Source: CAZDAM01 sp964503595
GTDB lineage: Bacteria > Muiribacteriota > UBA6191
Direction: 5' to 3'
NCBI GenBank assembly: GCA_964503595.1
Contig: CAZDAM010000005.1
Coordinates: 8,661-72,660 of the forward strand
Length of the DNA: 64,000 nt
The notes below the pieces were generated by a model. The model was not told the DNA's origin. It did not search any database and saw nothing but the letters and a program-made list of their open reading frames with translations. Below, in pieces: positions 1 through 8,103 of this stretch (its first letter is position 1; every line of letters starts with the position of its first letter). The position numbers and the translations under genes were made by a program.

Positions 1-553
1 CATGGGGCTAGGTGCTGATGTCACAATAATGGATGTCAACATCGAACGCATGCGCTACCTTAGTGAAGTCACTCACGGTCGGCTCAAGACCGTCATGTCC
101 AACCGCGCCAGTATTCTCGATCAGATCCGGGATGCCGACATGGTGATTGGTGCCGTTCTCCTTCCCGGCAAGAAAGCTCCCTGGCTGATTACCAGAGAAA
201 TGCTTTCCCAGATGAAACCCAGCACCGTACTCGTCGATGTCGCCGTGGATCAGGGCGGATGCTTTGAAACGACCAAACCGACCACTCACGATAACCCAAC
301 CTATGTCATTGATGGCATCCTGCACTACTGCGTGGCCAATATGCCCGGTGCCGTGCCCCTGACTTCAACCTATGCCCTTACCAATGCTACTCTTCCCTAT
401 GCGGAGAAACTGGCTAAGGATGGGGAAGGTGCCATTCTTCAGAATGTCCACATCTTGCGAGGACTCAATGTGTACAAAGGTCATCTGACCTGCTCCGCGG
501 TTGCCGAGGCCCATGGCCTGACCTACGTCAATCCGGAAAGGCTTTTGAACTAA
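1..553 (+). CDS. ald: Alanine dehydrogenase, C-terminal half (cut by window edge)
   Basis: NAD-dependent alanine dehydrogenase interconverts L-alanine and pyruvate plus ammonia. About 183 residues lie in the window and the frame is open at the left edge, so the first half of the roughly 370-residue protein is missing. What remains starts in the Rossmann NAD-binding domain (GLGADVTIMDVN, the beta-strand ending in the ribose-binding Asp) and continues through hallmarks of the family: VDVAVDQGGCFETTKPTTH and HYCVANMPGAVPLTSTYAL. The gene ends with TAA and rho follows after a short spacer. The Met at position 2 is internal, not a start. The family call is firm. Confidence 0.95.
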   Translation, partial: MGLGADVTIMDVNIERMRYLSEVTHGRLKTVMSNRASILDQIRDADMVIGAVLLPGKKAPWLITREMLSQMKPSTVLVDVAVDQGGCFETTKPTTHDNPTYVIDGILHYCVANMPGAVPLTSTYALTNATLPYAEKLAKDGEGAILQNVHILRGLNVYKGHLTCSAVAEAHGLTYVNPERLLN

Positions 554-632
554 TTTGATGATTGCGGGGCAGGAACCCATCCCGCCCCCTTTCGATTCTC
601 TGCCGCCAACACGGCCCGAACCCAGGAAGATC

Positions 633-2387
633 ATGTCCGAAGAGAAGATTCCGGAAACCTCTGTTCCAAATCCCACTGCCGAAGAAACTGAAGCCCCCAA
701 GAAACGCGTAACCCGCACCCGTAGAAAGGTCGAGCCTGTCGCCGTGGAAGCCTCAGGCGAGGAACCCACTCAGGAAGAAACCAAACCGAAACGCAGAACG
801 ACCCGTAAAAAGGCCGAACCTGCCGAGGAGGCCTCTCCTGCTGCCGTGGAAAAGCCCGTGACCGAAGCCCCTGCGAGAGAGGCAAATTTCCGCCACCAGG
901 AAATCCGGGAAAACGCTCCGTATCTGACAAAAAGCAGTCCGGCTGCCCAGCAGGATTCCCCGAATTCCGAAGAAAGCCCCCGAGGCGAACATCGCGAACA
1001 TCGTCATGATCGGGGCGAAGATCGGGATTTTCACAGGAACATTCGCCGGGACCGCAACAACCGCAGGGATCGCAACAGCCGTCGCGAACGACAACACCAG
1101 AAATCCCGTCCCCTTGGCACCAAATACATGGATCTTTTGAAAGAGCCCGAAGATGCCATTCGCCAGACCGCTTTGGATCTGGGCCTTTATCACACCACCT
1201 CAATGAGCTTCGATGAAACGGCTTTTGAAGTCTTCTCAGCCATGGTGGAACAGGAAGGCCAGGGTCTGGGAGTCTGCAAGGGTATTCTGGAAATTCTTTC
1301 CGATGGCTATGGCTTTGTCCGGGATCAGCTGGGAAATATCGACAAGAACGATGTCTATGTCTCCCAGCAGCAGATTCGCAAGCTGGGACTGAGAACAGGT
1401 GATGCCATTGTTGGCCAGACCCGCTCTCCCAAGGACAATGAAGCCTATTCAGCTCTTCTGCGGGTGGAATGTATCAATGACATGGATCCGGAAAGAGCCC
1501 GCAAGGTTGTTCCGTTCGATTCCCTTGTGCCTCTCTATCCGAATGCAAAATTCAACCTGCATTCCGATTCCCGGGATCCATCAGTTCGTATCGTTGATCT
1601 GATCACTCCTATCGGTCTGGGCCAGAGGGGCCTGATTGTAGCGCCTCCAAAAGCGGGTAAAACCACGCTTTTAAAACAGATTGCCAACTCCCTGACTTCC
1701 AATCATCCCAATCTCACTCTTTTCGTTCTTCTGATCGATGAACGTCCGGAAGAGGTTACCGATATGACACGTTCGATCGAGGGAGAGGTCATTGCTTCCA
1801 CCTTTGATCAGCATCTGAACAACCATATCCGGGTTTCGGAAATGGTTCTGGAAAGAGCCAAGCGCCTGGTGGAACTTGGTAAGGATGTAGTGATTCTGCT
1901 CGACTCCATTACCCGCCTGGCGAGGGCCTACAATATCGCTGTCCCTTCCTCGGGGCAGACTCTTTCCGGCGGGGTCAATCCGCTGGCTCTCTACAAACCC
2001 AAGAAATTCTTCGGCTCTGCCAGAAACATCGAGTTCGGGGGCTCCCTTACAATTCTGGCCACCGCCCTTGTAGATACCGGCTCCAAAATGGATGACGTCA
2101 TCTTTGAGGAATTCAAGGGAACCGGCAATATGGAACTCCATCTGGACCGGGCCCTCTTCAACAAACGTGTCTTCCCCGCCATCAACCTGACAAAATCCTC
2201 TACCCGCCGTGAAGAACTTCTGGTCACCCCGGACTCTTTGAAGGGCATGAATATCTTAAGGCGCGTCTTTGAAAACCTCAGTGCCCAGGAAGCGATTGAA
2301 CTTCTGAAGAAACAGATGAAAACATCCAAAGCGAATGAGGAGTTCCTCTCTCAGATTCAAAAGCAGGCAGGTTTGACCCATAATTAA
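633..2387 (+). CDS. rho: Transcription termination factor Rho with long charged N-terminal extension
   Basis: Rho is the hexameric RNA-dependent ATPase/helicase that ends untranslated transcripts. This protein has about 584 residues against about 420 in E. coli. Residues 1-165 form a low-complexity extension of alternating Lys/Arg and Glu/Pro, including two KR-TTR-like basic stretches and an Arg/Asp/Asn-rich run near residues 135-155. The Rho N domain starts near MDLLKEPEDAIRQTALDLGL (about 165), followed by the cold-shock-like RNA-binding fold (about 211-275, with GYGFVRD), Walker A (APPKAGKTT, about 337-345), and the Q-loop/R-loop region (FKGTGNMELHLDR). The ATG at 633 is preceded by AGGA. 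A TTG at 555 is in frame but lacks a well-spaced ribosome site, so 633 is preferred. Confidence 0.96.
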   Translation: MSEEKIPETSVPNPTAEETEAPKKRVTRTRRKVEPVAVEASGEEPTQEETKPKRRTTRKKAEPAEEASPAAVEKPVTEAPAREANFRHQEIRENAPYLTKSSPAAQQDSPNSEESPRGEHREHRHDRGEDRDFHRNIRRDRNNRRDRNSRRERQHQKSRPLGTKYMDLLKEPEDAIRQTALDLGLYHTTSMSFDETAFEVFSAMVEQEGQGLGVCKGILEILSDGYGFVRDQLGNIDKNDVYVSQQQIRKLGLRTGDAIVGQTRSPKDNEAYSALLRVECINDMDPERARKVVPFDSLVPLYPNAKFNLHSDSRDPSVRIVDLITPIGLGQRGLIVAPPKAGKTTLLKQIANSLTSNHPNLTLFVLLIDERPEEVTDMTRSIEGEVIASTFDQHLNNHIRVSEMVLERAKRLVELGKDVVILLDSITRLARAYNIAVPSSGQTLSGGVNPLALYKPKKFFGSARNIEFGGSLTILATALVDTGSKMDDVIFEEFKGTGNMELHLDRALFNKRVFPAINLTKSSTRREELLVTPDSLKGMNILRRVFENLSAQEAIELLKKQMKTSKANEEFLSQIQKQAGLTHN

Positions 2388-2407
2388 AATCTAAGCCCCA
2401 CCAAATG

Positions 2408-2443
2408 AAAAAAGCCATGGCCGGGTGGCCACGGCTTTTTTAT
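2408..2443 (+). terminator. Intrinsic terminator after rho
   Basis: A stem GCCATGGCC / GGCCACGGC (one mismatch) around a GGGT loop is flanked by A6 on the left and T6 on the right. This is a canonical Rho-independent terminator 20 bases after the rho stop. Confidence 0.9.
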
Positions 2444-2789
2444 TCTGGAGTATTTTCATGGCTAAAAAAGCTTCTAACTGGCATCAAGATATTGCAGCAC
2501 TCCTCTGAAAAGAGAGAAAAAACCCTAAAGCGGTCGGGTATGCTGATGCATTAGAAGGCCGAGCCAGCCTCACAATACAGGAATGCTCTAAGGGTAGTCC
2601 TCTGTGCTGGCGGTCCAAAGCCAAATCTTCAAAAAAGTCAGTGACCTAAAAATCTGATCAAAAACAAAGTAAATAAGAATATTTTTCTCACTCTTCCATA
2701 AAAACGTAGCGCACAAAAACTGTCAAATTATCAACCCCGGATCTAAAAACTTACGCAAAAAGACCTGCCATGTTATTTTTCGATCCTTT
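2442..2789. other. AT-rich intergenic stretch between rho and the SIR2 gene
   Basis: About 350 bases without a conventional gene. It holds one UGA-interrupted reading frame (2458-2649, listed separately) and then about 140 bases, 2650-2789, that are clearly richer in A+T than the neighbouring genes. A weak promoter-like pair (TTACGC at 2752-2757, 16 bases, TTATTT) lies just ahead of the SIR2 gene. No tRNA, repeat or terminator besides the rho one is visible. Confidence 0.5.
2458..2649 (+). other. Small reading frame interrupted by one in-frame UGA (possible pseudogene)
   Basis: An ATG at 2458, preceded by CTGGAG, opens MAKKASNWHQDIAALL and then meets TGA at 2506-2508. The same frame continues without another stop for 46 codons (including AVGYADALEGRASLTIQECS) to a TAA at 2647-2649. 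The frame lies directly after the rho terminator. Three readings are possible: a decayed small gene with one nonsense mutation, a 16-residue peptide, or chance. A weak ACCC/GGGT stem with GGUC in its loop lies 14 bases past the UGA, but it is too poor to call a selenocysteine element. No family was recognised. Confidence 0.2.
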
Positions 2790-3767
2790 ATGCAAAGCAA
2801 AGAAGCCTATTTTCTGGGGGCCGGAGCCAGCCTTGGGGCCGGTATTCCCTTAACCCGCCAGTTTCTTCCCTGGCTGATCGAGAACCGTTCGGCTCTGCCC
2901 CGCCTTGAGGAACTGGCCCGGTTTGTGGAGGAGTTCTTTTCAGAAGGGCTTAAGGAAAGCCCTCCCTATTTTCCAAAGTTCGAGCAAGTTCTTTCCTTTG
3001 TCGACACAGCTCTTGCAGATAACCAATGTATCTCAAGCCAATGGGACACCACCGCCCTGATGCGGATCCGCTCCGATATCAACTACCTGATCTGGCGCCT
3101 TCTGGAAACCTCCCTTCCGGACTGTAACCCCGCTCCCCATCTGGAATTTGTCCAGTCACTTTCCAAGGATTCCGTACTGCTTACCGTCAACTATGATGTC
3201 CTGTTAGATCTGTGTCTTCTGGAACACTTTGGCCGGGTGGATTACGGAATCCGCTTCTCAAAAATCCTGACGGCTGAAGAAAGAGAGCAGAAGCATCCTT
3301 CCCCCATGCTTCTGAAACTGCACGGTTCGATCAACTGGCTCTACTGCCCCACCTGTGAAACCTTTGTCATGGCCGAGGACGTCCCCTCAATCCGCCAGAT
3401 CTTCCATCCGGATCCGGTTCTGTGCCCCTATGATCAGTCCTACCTGAGAGGTATTCTGATCAGCCCCACCTGGCAGAAGGACTACCGGCTCCCCGCCGTG
3501 GCCCTGATGTGGATCAAGGCCTCCAAGCTCTTAAGAGATGTGGAAAGGATCACCATCATTGGCTACAGCCTTTCTGACATCGATATGAAGGTTCAGTACC
3601 TTCTGAAAAGGTCCACCTTCATGAATGCCAGAAAACCAATCATCCGGGTTGTGGATCCGGATCCTCTGGGTAAAGTTGCCCGCCGGGCTCAAAGACTCTT
3701 CGGTCCGATCGAACATCTGCAGATGGGCTTTGAAGACTTCGTTAAGACTCTTCCTGTACAAAATTGA
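2790..3767 (+). CDS. Stand-alone SIR2-domain (NAD-binding) protein
   Basis: A 325-residue protein built almost entirely of a SIR2-like domain. The glycine-rich NAD loop is FLGAGASLGAGIPLTR (residues 8-23). The LLTVNYDVLLD segment (about 130-140) corresponds to the T-x-N-x-D nicotinamide pocket. KLHGSINW (about 175) carries the catalytic-type His. CPTC (about 184) plus a later CPYD resemble a partial zinc ribbon, and IIGYSLSDID closes the fold. Proteins of this type may deacylate proteins or hydrolyse NAD; many SIR2-domain proteins in bacteria are defence NADases, but no partner gene is adjacent, so the role is open. The start ATG has no Shine-Dalgarno sequence. AT-rich upstream DNA and isolation between housekeeping genes suggest accessory DNA. 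Confidence 0.8.
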   Translation: MQSKEAYFLGAGASLGAGIPLTRQFLPWLIENRSALPRLEELARFVEEFFSEGLKESPPYFPKFEQVLSFVDTALADNQCISSQWDTTALMRIRSDINYLIWRLLETSLPDCNPAPHLEFVQSLSKDSVLLTVNYDVLLDLCLLEHFGRVDYGIRFSKILTAEEREQKHPSPMLLKLHGSINWLYCPTCETFVMAEDVPSIRQIFHPDPVLCPYDQSYLRGILISPTWQKDYRLPAVALMWIKASKLLRDVERITIIGYSLSDIDMKVQYLLKRSTFMNARKPIIRVVDPDPLGKVARRAQRLFGPIEHLQMGFEDFVKTLPVQN

Positions 3768-3833
3768 ATCCGGCAGACGGCTTGGGTAAGATGGTCAGGT
3801 CTGTTTCGCATCGTCGTAATCAAGGAGACTTCC

Positions 3834-4862
3834 ATGCCAGTTGCAACCCATGAACAATATCTGAAGATGCTCAAAACCGCGATGGATGAAGGCTATGCCT
3901 ATCCAGCCATCAATGTGACCTCCACTTCTTCGGCCAATGCGGTACTCAAGGCCTTTGCCGATGCCAAATCCGATGGCATCATCCAGGTTTCCACCGGTGG
4001 AGCCGAGTTTGCCAGTGGTCAGGGTGCCAAGGATATGGTTCTTGGAGCCATCAGTCTGGCCCAGCATGTTCACACCATGGCAGAAAAATATGATGTACTG
4101 ATTGCCCTTCACACCGATCACTGCCACCCTGGTAAGGTTCAGAAGTTTCTTGTACCCCTGATTGAGGAAACCGAGCGGCGCCGTGCCAAGGGTCTTCCGA
4201 ATCTTTTCAACTCCCACATGTTTGATGGTTCCGAGCTCTCGCTTGAAGACAACATCAAAATGTCTTTGACCCTGCATGAGCGCTGCGCTGCCGCCGAAAT
4301 CATCCTGGAAGTCGAGACCGGAGTTGTTGGTGGCGAAGAAGACGGAGTCAACAACGAAGGAGCTCCTGCTGAGAAGCTCTACACCACTCCTGAGGACATG
4401 GTGGAAGTCGCCAAAGCCCTTGGACCGGTCGGCCCCTACATGCTTGCCGCCACCTTTGGAAACGTCCACGGAGTCTACAAGCCCGGAAACGTAAAATTAA
4501 AGCCCACCATCCTCAAGGATGGACAGGATGCCGTCACCAGGGCCCTTGGCGACGCTGCCCGTATTCCTCTGGTCTTTCACGGGGGCTCCGGTTCCAGCCT
4601 TGAGGAAATCCACGAAACCCTCAATTACGGTGTCATCAAAATGAATGTGGATACGGATACCCAGTACACATATACCCGACCGGTTGTGGATTTCATGCTG
4701 AAAAACTACGATCAGGTACTCAAAATTGAAGGTGAAGTCGGCTCCAAGAAGCATTACGACCCAAGAACCTGGATGAAGCTCGCCGAAACCGGTATGACTG
4801 AGCGTGTCATTCAGGCCATCCAGGATCTGAAAGCAGACGGCAAAAGCCTGCTGCATCGCTGA
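3834..4862 (+). CDS. fba: Class II fructose-bisphosphate aldolase
   Basis: Zinc-dependent aldolase that cleaves fructose 1,6-bisphosphate to dihydroxyacetone phosphate and glyceraldehyde 3-phosphate in glycolysis and works in reverse in gluconeogenesis. The 342 residues match the class IIa form. Visible motifs are STGGAEF near residue 54, the zinc/active-site ALHTDHCHPGK (about 90-100), LEVETGVVGGEEDGV, AATFGNVHGVYKPGNVKL, VFHGGSGSS and MNVDTDTQY. The sequence resembles the actinobacterial branch more than E. coli FbaA (judgement from memory). An AAGGAG ribosome site precedes the ATG. The gene is monocistronic or leads into trmO, with a terminator between them. Confidence 0.95.
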   Translation: MPVATHEQYLKMLKTAMDEGYAYPAINVTSTSSANAVLKAFADAKSDGIIQVSTGGAEFASGQGAKDMVLGAISLAQHVHTMAEKYDVLIALHTDHCHPGKVQKFLVPLIEETERRRAKGLPNLFNSHMFDGSELSLEDNIKMSLTLHERCAAAEIILEVETGVVGGEEDGVNNEGAPAEKLYTTPEDMVEVAKALGPVGPYMLAATFGNVHGVYKPGNVKLKPTILKDGQDAVTRALGDAARIPLVFHGGSGSSLEEIHETLNYGVIKMNVDTDTQYTYTRPVVDFMLKNYDQVLKIEGEVGSKKHYDPRTWMKLAETGMTERVIQAIQDLKADGKSLLHR

Positions 4863-4880
4863 TTTGCCCAAAGAAAACTC

Positions 4881-4923
4881 AAGTTCCCTTCCGTTCTTCT
4901 TCAAGAGCGGAGGGGTTCTTTTT
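4881..4923 (+). terminator. Intrinsic terminator after fba
   Basis: The arms CCCTTCCGTTCTT and AAGAGCGGAGGGG pair through Watson-Crick and G-U pairs around a CTTC loop and are followed by TTCTTTTT. The T-tract runs directly into the ribosome site of trmO. Confidence 0.85.
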
Positions 4924-4933
4924 AGGAGCCCAA

Positions 4934-5410
4934 ATGACCTTCTCTCTGAATCCCATCGCACTTGTTCACAGCACAAGATCCAAACCCGAGGATGACCTAT
5001 GGGATCTGGAATCCTCCTGGATTGAACTGAATGAGGAAATAGCGGAAGAGGCTCTGGCTGGCCTTGATACCTTCTCCCATGTGGAAGTCTTCTATCTCTT
5101 TCATCAGGTTCTGACAGAAAAGGTCGTTTTAGGGGCCCGCCATCCCAGAAATCGCAAGGACTGGCCGAGAGTCGGCATTTTTGCCCAAAGAGGGAAAAAT
5201 CGTCCAAACCGGATGGGCCACACGATCTGCCAGATTCTTAAGGTGGAAGGCCGCAGGATTCATGTCAAAGGTCTGGATGCCATCCACGGTACCCCTGTTT
5301 TAGATCTGAAGCCATGGGTCAAGGAATTCGGCCCCAGGGGAGAAATTCATCAACCTGAATGGATGGATGAACTGATGCAATCCTACTGGGAAGATCCCCC
5401 AAAGCCCTGA
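4934..5410 (+). CDS. trmO: TrmO/TsaA-family tRNA (adenine-N6)-methyltransferase
   Basis: S-adenosylmethionine-dependent enzyme of the UPF0066/TsaA family. Its E. coli member TrmO N6-methylates t6A37 in threonine tRNAs that read ACY codons. The 158-residue length equals the core beta-barrel domain alone, without the C-terminal extension of the E. coli protein. Signature stretches are FSHVEVFYLFHQV (about 46-58), the SAM-binding RGKNRPNRMG (about 89-98) and GLDAIHGTPVLDLKPW (about 112-127). The ribosome site TAGGAG lies within the tail of the fba terminator. tsaD, which belongs to the t6A pathway upstream of this modification, is also in the window. Confidence 0.85.
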   Translation: MTFSLNPIALVHSTRSKPEDDLWDLESSWIELNEEIAEEALAGLDTFSHVEVFYLFHQVLTEKVVLGARHPRNRKDWPRVGIFAQRGKNRPNRMGHTICQILKVEGRRIHVKGLDAIHGTPVLDLKPWVKEFGPRGEIHQPEWMDELMQSYWEDPPKP

Positions 5411-5440
5411 AGATTTTTTCTGGCTCCCCATCCTTCGGAA

Positions 5441-5455
5441 GTGATATATTATTAC
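5441..5455. promoter_or_regulatory. Candidate Zur-type operator overlapping the -10 region of the zinc locus
   Basis: GTGATATATTATTAC is an imperfect inverted repeat of the form GTRATA-N3-TATYAC, two bases before the start of the His-rich small gene. It contains the -10-like TATATT. Fur-superfamily zinc repressors bind AT-rich dyads of similar shape in front of znu genes. The assignment rests on form and position only. Confidence 0.45.
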
Positions 5456-5456
5456 A

Positions 5457-5756
5457 ATGATGATTCGACGGGTTTGGGCCCTGGCTTTTATCCTGTTGCA
5501 TATTGCAGCCCAGTCTCTGTTTGCTACCCACCGAATTGAGCATCACTGCGAGGATCACGGTCATCATCAGGAAGATTCCTGTGTTATCGAAAAACTGATT
5601 CTTAATACCCTGACCGCCTGGGATCCCGAAAAAATCGTCCTGCTCATTCAGGAGCTTCCCGTCTGGTCACCGCCAGTTTTTCCGGAGTCTTTCTATATTC
5701 CGGTTCAAACCCGAATTCACGCTTCCCGAGCCCCTCCCGAAAACCAACCTGTATGA
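5457..5756 (+). CDS. Small exported His-rich protein at head of zinc-uptake locus
   Basis: A 99-residue protein with an N-terminal hydrophobic signal segment (about 5-22, ending LFATH) followed by a metal-binding-like stretch, HRIEHHCEDHGHHQEDSC (about 25-42), which packs six His and two Cys into 18 residues. The rest (IEKLILNTLTAWDPEKIVLL, then a Pro-rich tail) matches nothing I recognise. Position suggests a periplasmic zinc-binding or zinc-buffering protein made under zinc limitation with the downstream OM protein and ZnuA/ZnuB. Two ATGs (5457, 5460) are possible. The ribosome site is weak, with GGAAG far upstream. Confidence 0.7.
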   Translation: MMIRRVWALAFILLHIAAQSLFATHRIEHHCEDHGHHQEDSCVIEKLILNTLTAWDPEKIVLLIQELPVWSPPVFPESFYIPVQTRIHASRAPPENQPV

Positions 5757-5882
5757 AAAATCTTTTTCAGGGAAGACGGCCTGACTCCAGGCTTTCTTCG
5801 GCGTTAGTTCCATTTCCCTGAATTCCAAGCTTCATAACCCAAAATTCTTTTCTACAAATTCTTTTTTTCAAGGAGGCACGGG

Positions 5883-7193
5883 ATGTTTTTTCCTTCCCCG
5901 AAACTCGCGATAGCTTTACCAATTCTGGCCACCCAGGCCTTTGCCAACTCAAACGATATTGAAATGCTGGCTTCCCGGATCGAAGCCTTAAGGACCAGTT
6001 ACGAAACCCGTCTGGCAGCTCTGGAAGAGCAGCTGAACAGAATGAAGCTGGAACAGAGAAAACAGGCCGCTACCCCAAATCAGATCAGGGCCAATGCCTT
6101 CAATCCGGAAATAGGAGCTGTCCTTCAGGGCTCCTATGCGGCCTTCACTGATTCCCAGTCCTCCCTTCCCGGATTTGCCCTGGCCGAAGAAGCCCATCGC
6201 ATGTCGGATGGATTCTCGCTTGGTGAGACAGAGCTCAATTTTGATGCTAGCGTGGACAACCTGTTTCGGGCTCATGCCACACTGGGGATCCACTCCCATG
6301 AAGGCGAAGATGAATTTGCCATGGAAGAGGCCTATATCGATACTCTTCCGGGAATCCTTACCCGGGGGACAAACCTGAGAATGGGCCGCATGCTTCCCGA
6401 TTTCGGCTATCTGAACGAACATCACCGGCATACCGATGCCTTCATCGATCGACCTCTGCCCTACCGCGCCTTTCTTGGCAGTGCCTGGCACGATGACGGC
6501 ATCCAGCTCTCCAGGGTTTTTGGTGGCGAGAACTTCACGGAAGTCGGCATAGGAGCCTTTCGCGGTGACTCGTGGCCTTTTGGGGGCGCTTCCGGCAACG
6601 GGGCCCAGGCCAGATCTGCATTCTTAAGATTTGGTGGACACCGGGGACAGAAGCTGAATTATCGTCTGGGAACCTCATGGCTTGAGGGGGATACCACAGA
6701 GCGTCTGAGCAATGAGGACAATCTCGCCTTCGTCGGTGATCTGAATCTCTTCGGACTGGATCTGCGCCTGAGCTACGCTCCCACCGGAAATGCCTTTCAG
6801 AAGGAATGGACATTTACCGCTGAATATCTCAAGCGGGAAGAAACCGGTACCTATGAGGATTTTGCCCTGGCAACCGGAGCCCAGTGGGTCGACAATCAGG
6901 ATGAGGGCTGGTACGCCCAGACTACCTACAAGTTCCAGCCCCGCTGGCGGCTTGGGGCGCGATATTCCCGGCTGAAACCATCAACCTACCCGATTACCCT
7001 GGCTGGGACCGAACTCAATGCTTTGGGACACGAGCCGGAATCCATCAGTGCCATGCTGGATTTTGAAAACTCCCATTTCAGCAGAATCCGGCTTCAGTTC
7101 AACCACGAGAAACTTCAGTCCGGAAACACGGATGATCAGATTCTCATTCAGTACACAATGTCCATCGGGGCTCATCCCGCCCATTCTTTCTAA
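5883..7193 (+). CDS. Outer-membrane beta-barrel protein, probable zinc-locus porin
   Basis: A 436-residue exported protein. Residues 1-21 form a signal peptide (ending TQAFA). Residues 24-60 are a coiled-coil segment (MLASRIEALRTSYETRLAAL onward), as in trimeric porins. NAFNPEIGAVLQGSYAAF opens the barrel and alternating aromatic/polar strands continue to a C-terminal QYTMSIGAHPAHSF ending in Phe, the usual outer-membrane insertion signal. Proteins with this NAFNP-to-GAH-F layout commonly accompany zinc transporters. Its place between the His-rich protein and ZnuA supports a role in moving zinc across the outer membrane, which remains inference. The AAGGAGG ribosome site is strong. Confidence 0.75.
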   Translation: MFFPSPKLAIALPILATQAFANSNDIEMLASRIEALRTSYETRLAALEEQLNRMKLEQRKQAATPNQIRANAFNPEIGAVLQGSYAAFTDSQSSLPGFALAEEAHRMSDGFSLGETELNFDASVDNLFRAHATLGIHSHEGEDEFAMEEAYIDTLPGILTRGTNLRMGRMLPDFGYLNEHHRHTDAFIDRPLPYRAFLGSAWHDDGIQLSRVFGGENFTEVGIGAFRGDSWPFGGASGNGAQARSAFLRFGGHRGQKLNYRLGTSWLEGDTTERLSNEDNLAFVGDLNLFGLDLRLSYAPTGNAFQKEWTFTAEYLKREETGTYEDFALATGAQWVDNQDEGWYAQTTYKFQPRWRLGARYSRLKPSTYPITLAGTELNALGHEPESISAMLDFENSHFSRIRLQFNHEKLQSGNTDDQILIQYTMSIGAHPAHSF

Positions 7194-7206
7194 GGAGGTG
7201 AAAACC

Positions 7207-8103
7207 ATGCCTGTTATCTTTTTCTGCCTGCTTTTTGCAGGCCTGATTCAGAAAAACTCTGCCGCAATCCATGTTTTTGCCTGTGAACCGGAATGGGCCT
7301 CCCTCACCAGGGAAATCGGGGGAGAAAATGTTGAAGTCTTTGCGGCAACCACGCCTTTTGAGGATCCTCATCACATCACGGCAAAACCCAGCCTCCTGGC
7401 CGCCATGCGCCAGGCAAGGGTTTTGATCTGCAGTGGTTCGGATCTGGAAGCTGGATGGCTCCCCGTTCTTCTGAACAAGGCCGGCAGCTCCTCCCTGATG
7501 CAGGGAGGAAAAAATTCCATCTATGCTGCAAGTCTGGTCAAAAGGCTTGAGGTTCCTCAAAGGCTGGACCGCTCTCTTGGGGATATCCATCCTCATGGGA
7601 ATCCCCATGTTCATCTGGACCCTTACAATCTCATGATTGTGGCCGAAAAGCTGAGTTCTGTCCTGGCAATGGAGGCCCCCTCCCTTGAAAAGGAATTTCA
7701 GCAGAATCTGCGTACTTTCCAGACCAGAATGAATTCCCTTGCAAGTCGCCTGGAAATGATGGCGTCCGGTCTGAGAAACCGGCACGTGATTTCCCATCAT
7801 CCTTCCTTTTCCTATCTGGAAAACTGGCTGGGGCTTGAGCGGGTGGATACTCTGGAACCAGTTCCCGGAGTCCCTCCCTCCATCAGGCAACTCTCCTCCC
7901 TTCTTACGAAGACTCAGAATGTCTGCGCCATCACCCGTACGGCAATCGATCCGTCCCGGCCTGCCCGCTGGCTCAGCGAGAAAACGGGTATCCCGGAACT
8001 GGTCCTGCCATTCACACCTGGCGATAGCAAAGATAGTGGGGATCTCTTTCAGCTGCTTGAAAGTTCGGTTGCACGACTTCTTGAAGCCTGCGGGAATGCC
8101 TGA
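7207..8103 (+). CDS. znuA: Zinc/manganese ABC transporter substrate-binding protein (ZnuA-like)
   Basis: Periplasmic metal-binding component of a ZnuABC-type importer, about 298 residues. A signal peptide covers residues 1-19. Ligand positions of the cluster A-I family are visible: His in EDPHHITAKPS (about 53), His in NPHVHLDPYN (about 134), His in ISHHPSFSYLENW (about 196) and Asp in TAIDPSRPARW (about 247). The long His-rich loop of many ZnuA proteins is replaced by a short DIHPHGNPHVH. The ATG at 7207 follows a textbook AAGGAGGTG site. An in-frame extension upstream would run into the porin gene and is rejected. The stop overlaps the znuB start (TGATG). Confidence 0.88.
   Translation: MPVIFFCLLFAGLIQKNSAAIHVFACEPEWASLTREIGGENVEVFAATTPFEDPHHITAKPSLLAAMRQARVLICSGSDLEAGWLPVLLNKAGSSSLMQGGKNSIYAASLVKRLEVPQRLDRSLGDIHPHGNPHVHLDPYNLMIVAEKLSSVLAMEAPSLEKEFQQNLRTFQTRMNSLASRLEMMASGLRNRHVISHHPSFSYLENWLGLERVDTLEPVPGVPPSIRQLSSLLTKTQNVCAITRTAIDPSRPARWLSEKTGIPELVLPFTPGDSKDSGDLFQLLESSVARLLEACGNA

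Noticed and set aside
555..632. TTG start for rho at 555
   Set aside because: No ribosome site at proper distance; ATG 633 with AGGA is better.
2506..2540. Selenocysteine insertion element after the UGA at 2506
   Set aside because: Only a four-pair stem with a large loop is present. Without sel genes in view it is not supported and is kept as a low-grade hypothesis.
7018..7206. Longer ZnuA start inside the porin gene
   Set aside because: The strong AAGGAGGTG site and signal peptide at 7207 make the longer form unnecessary.
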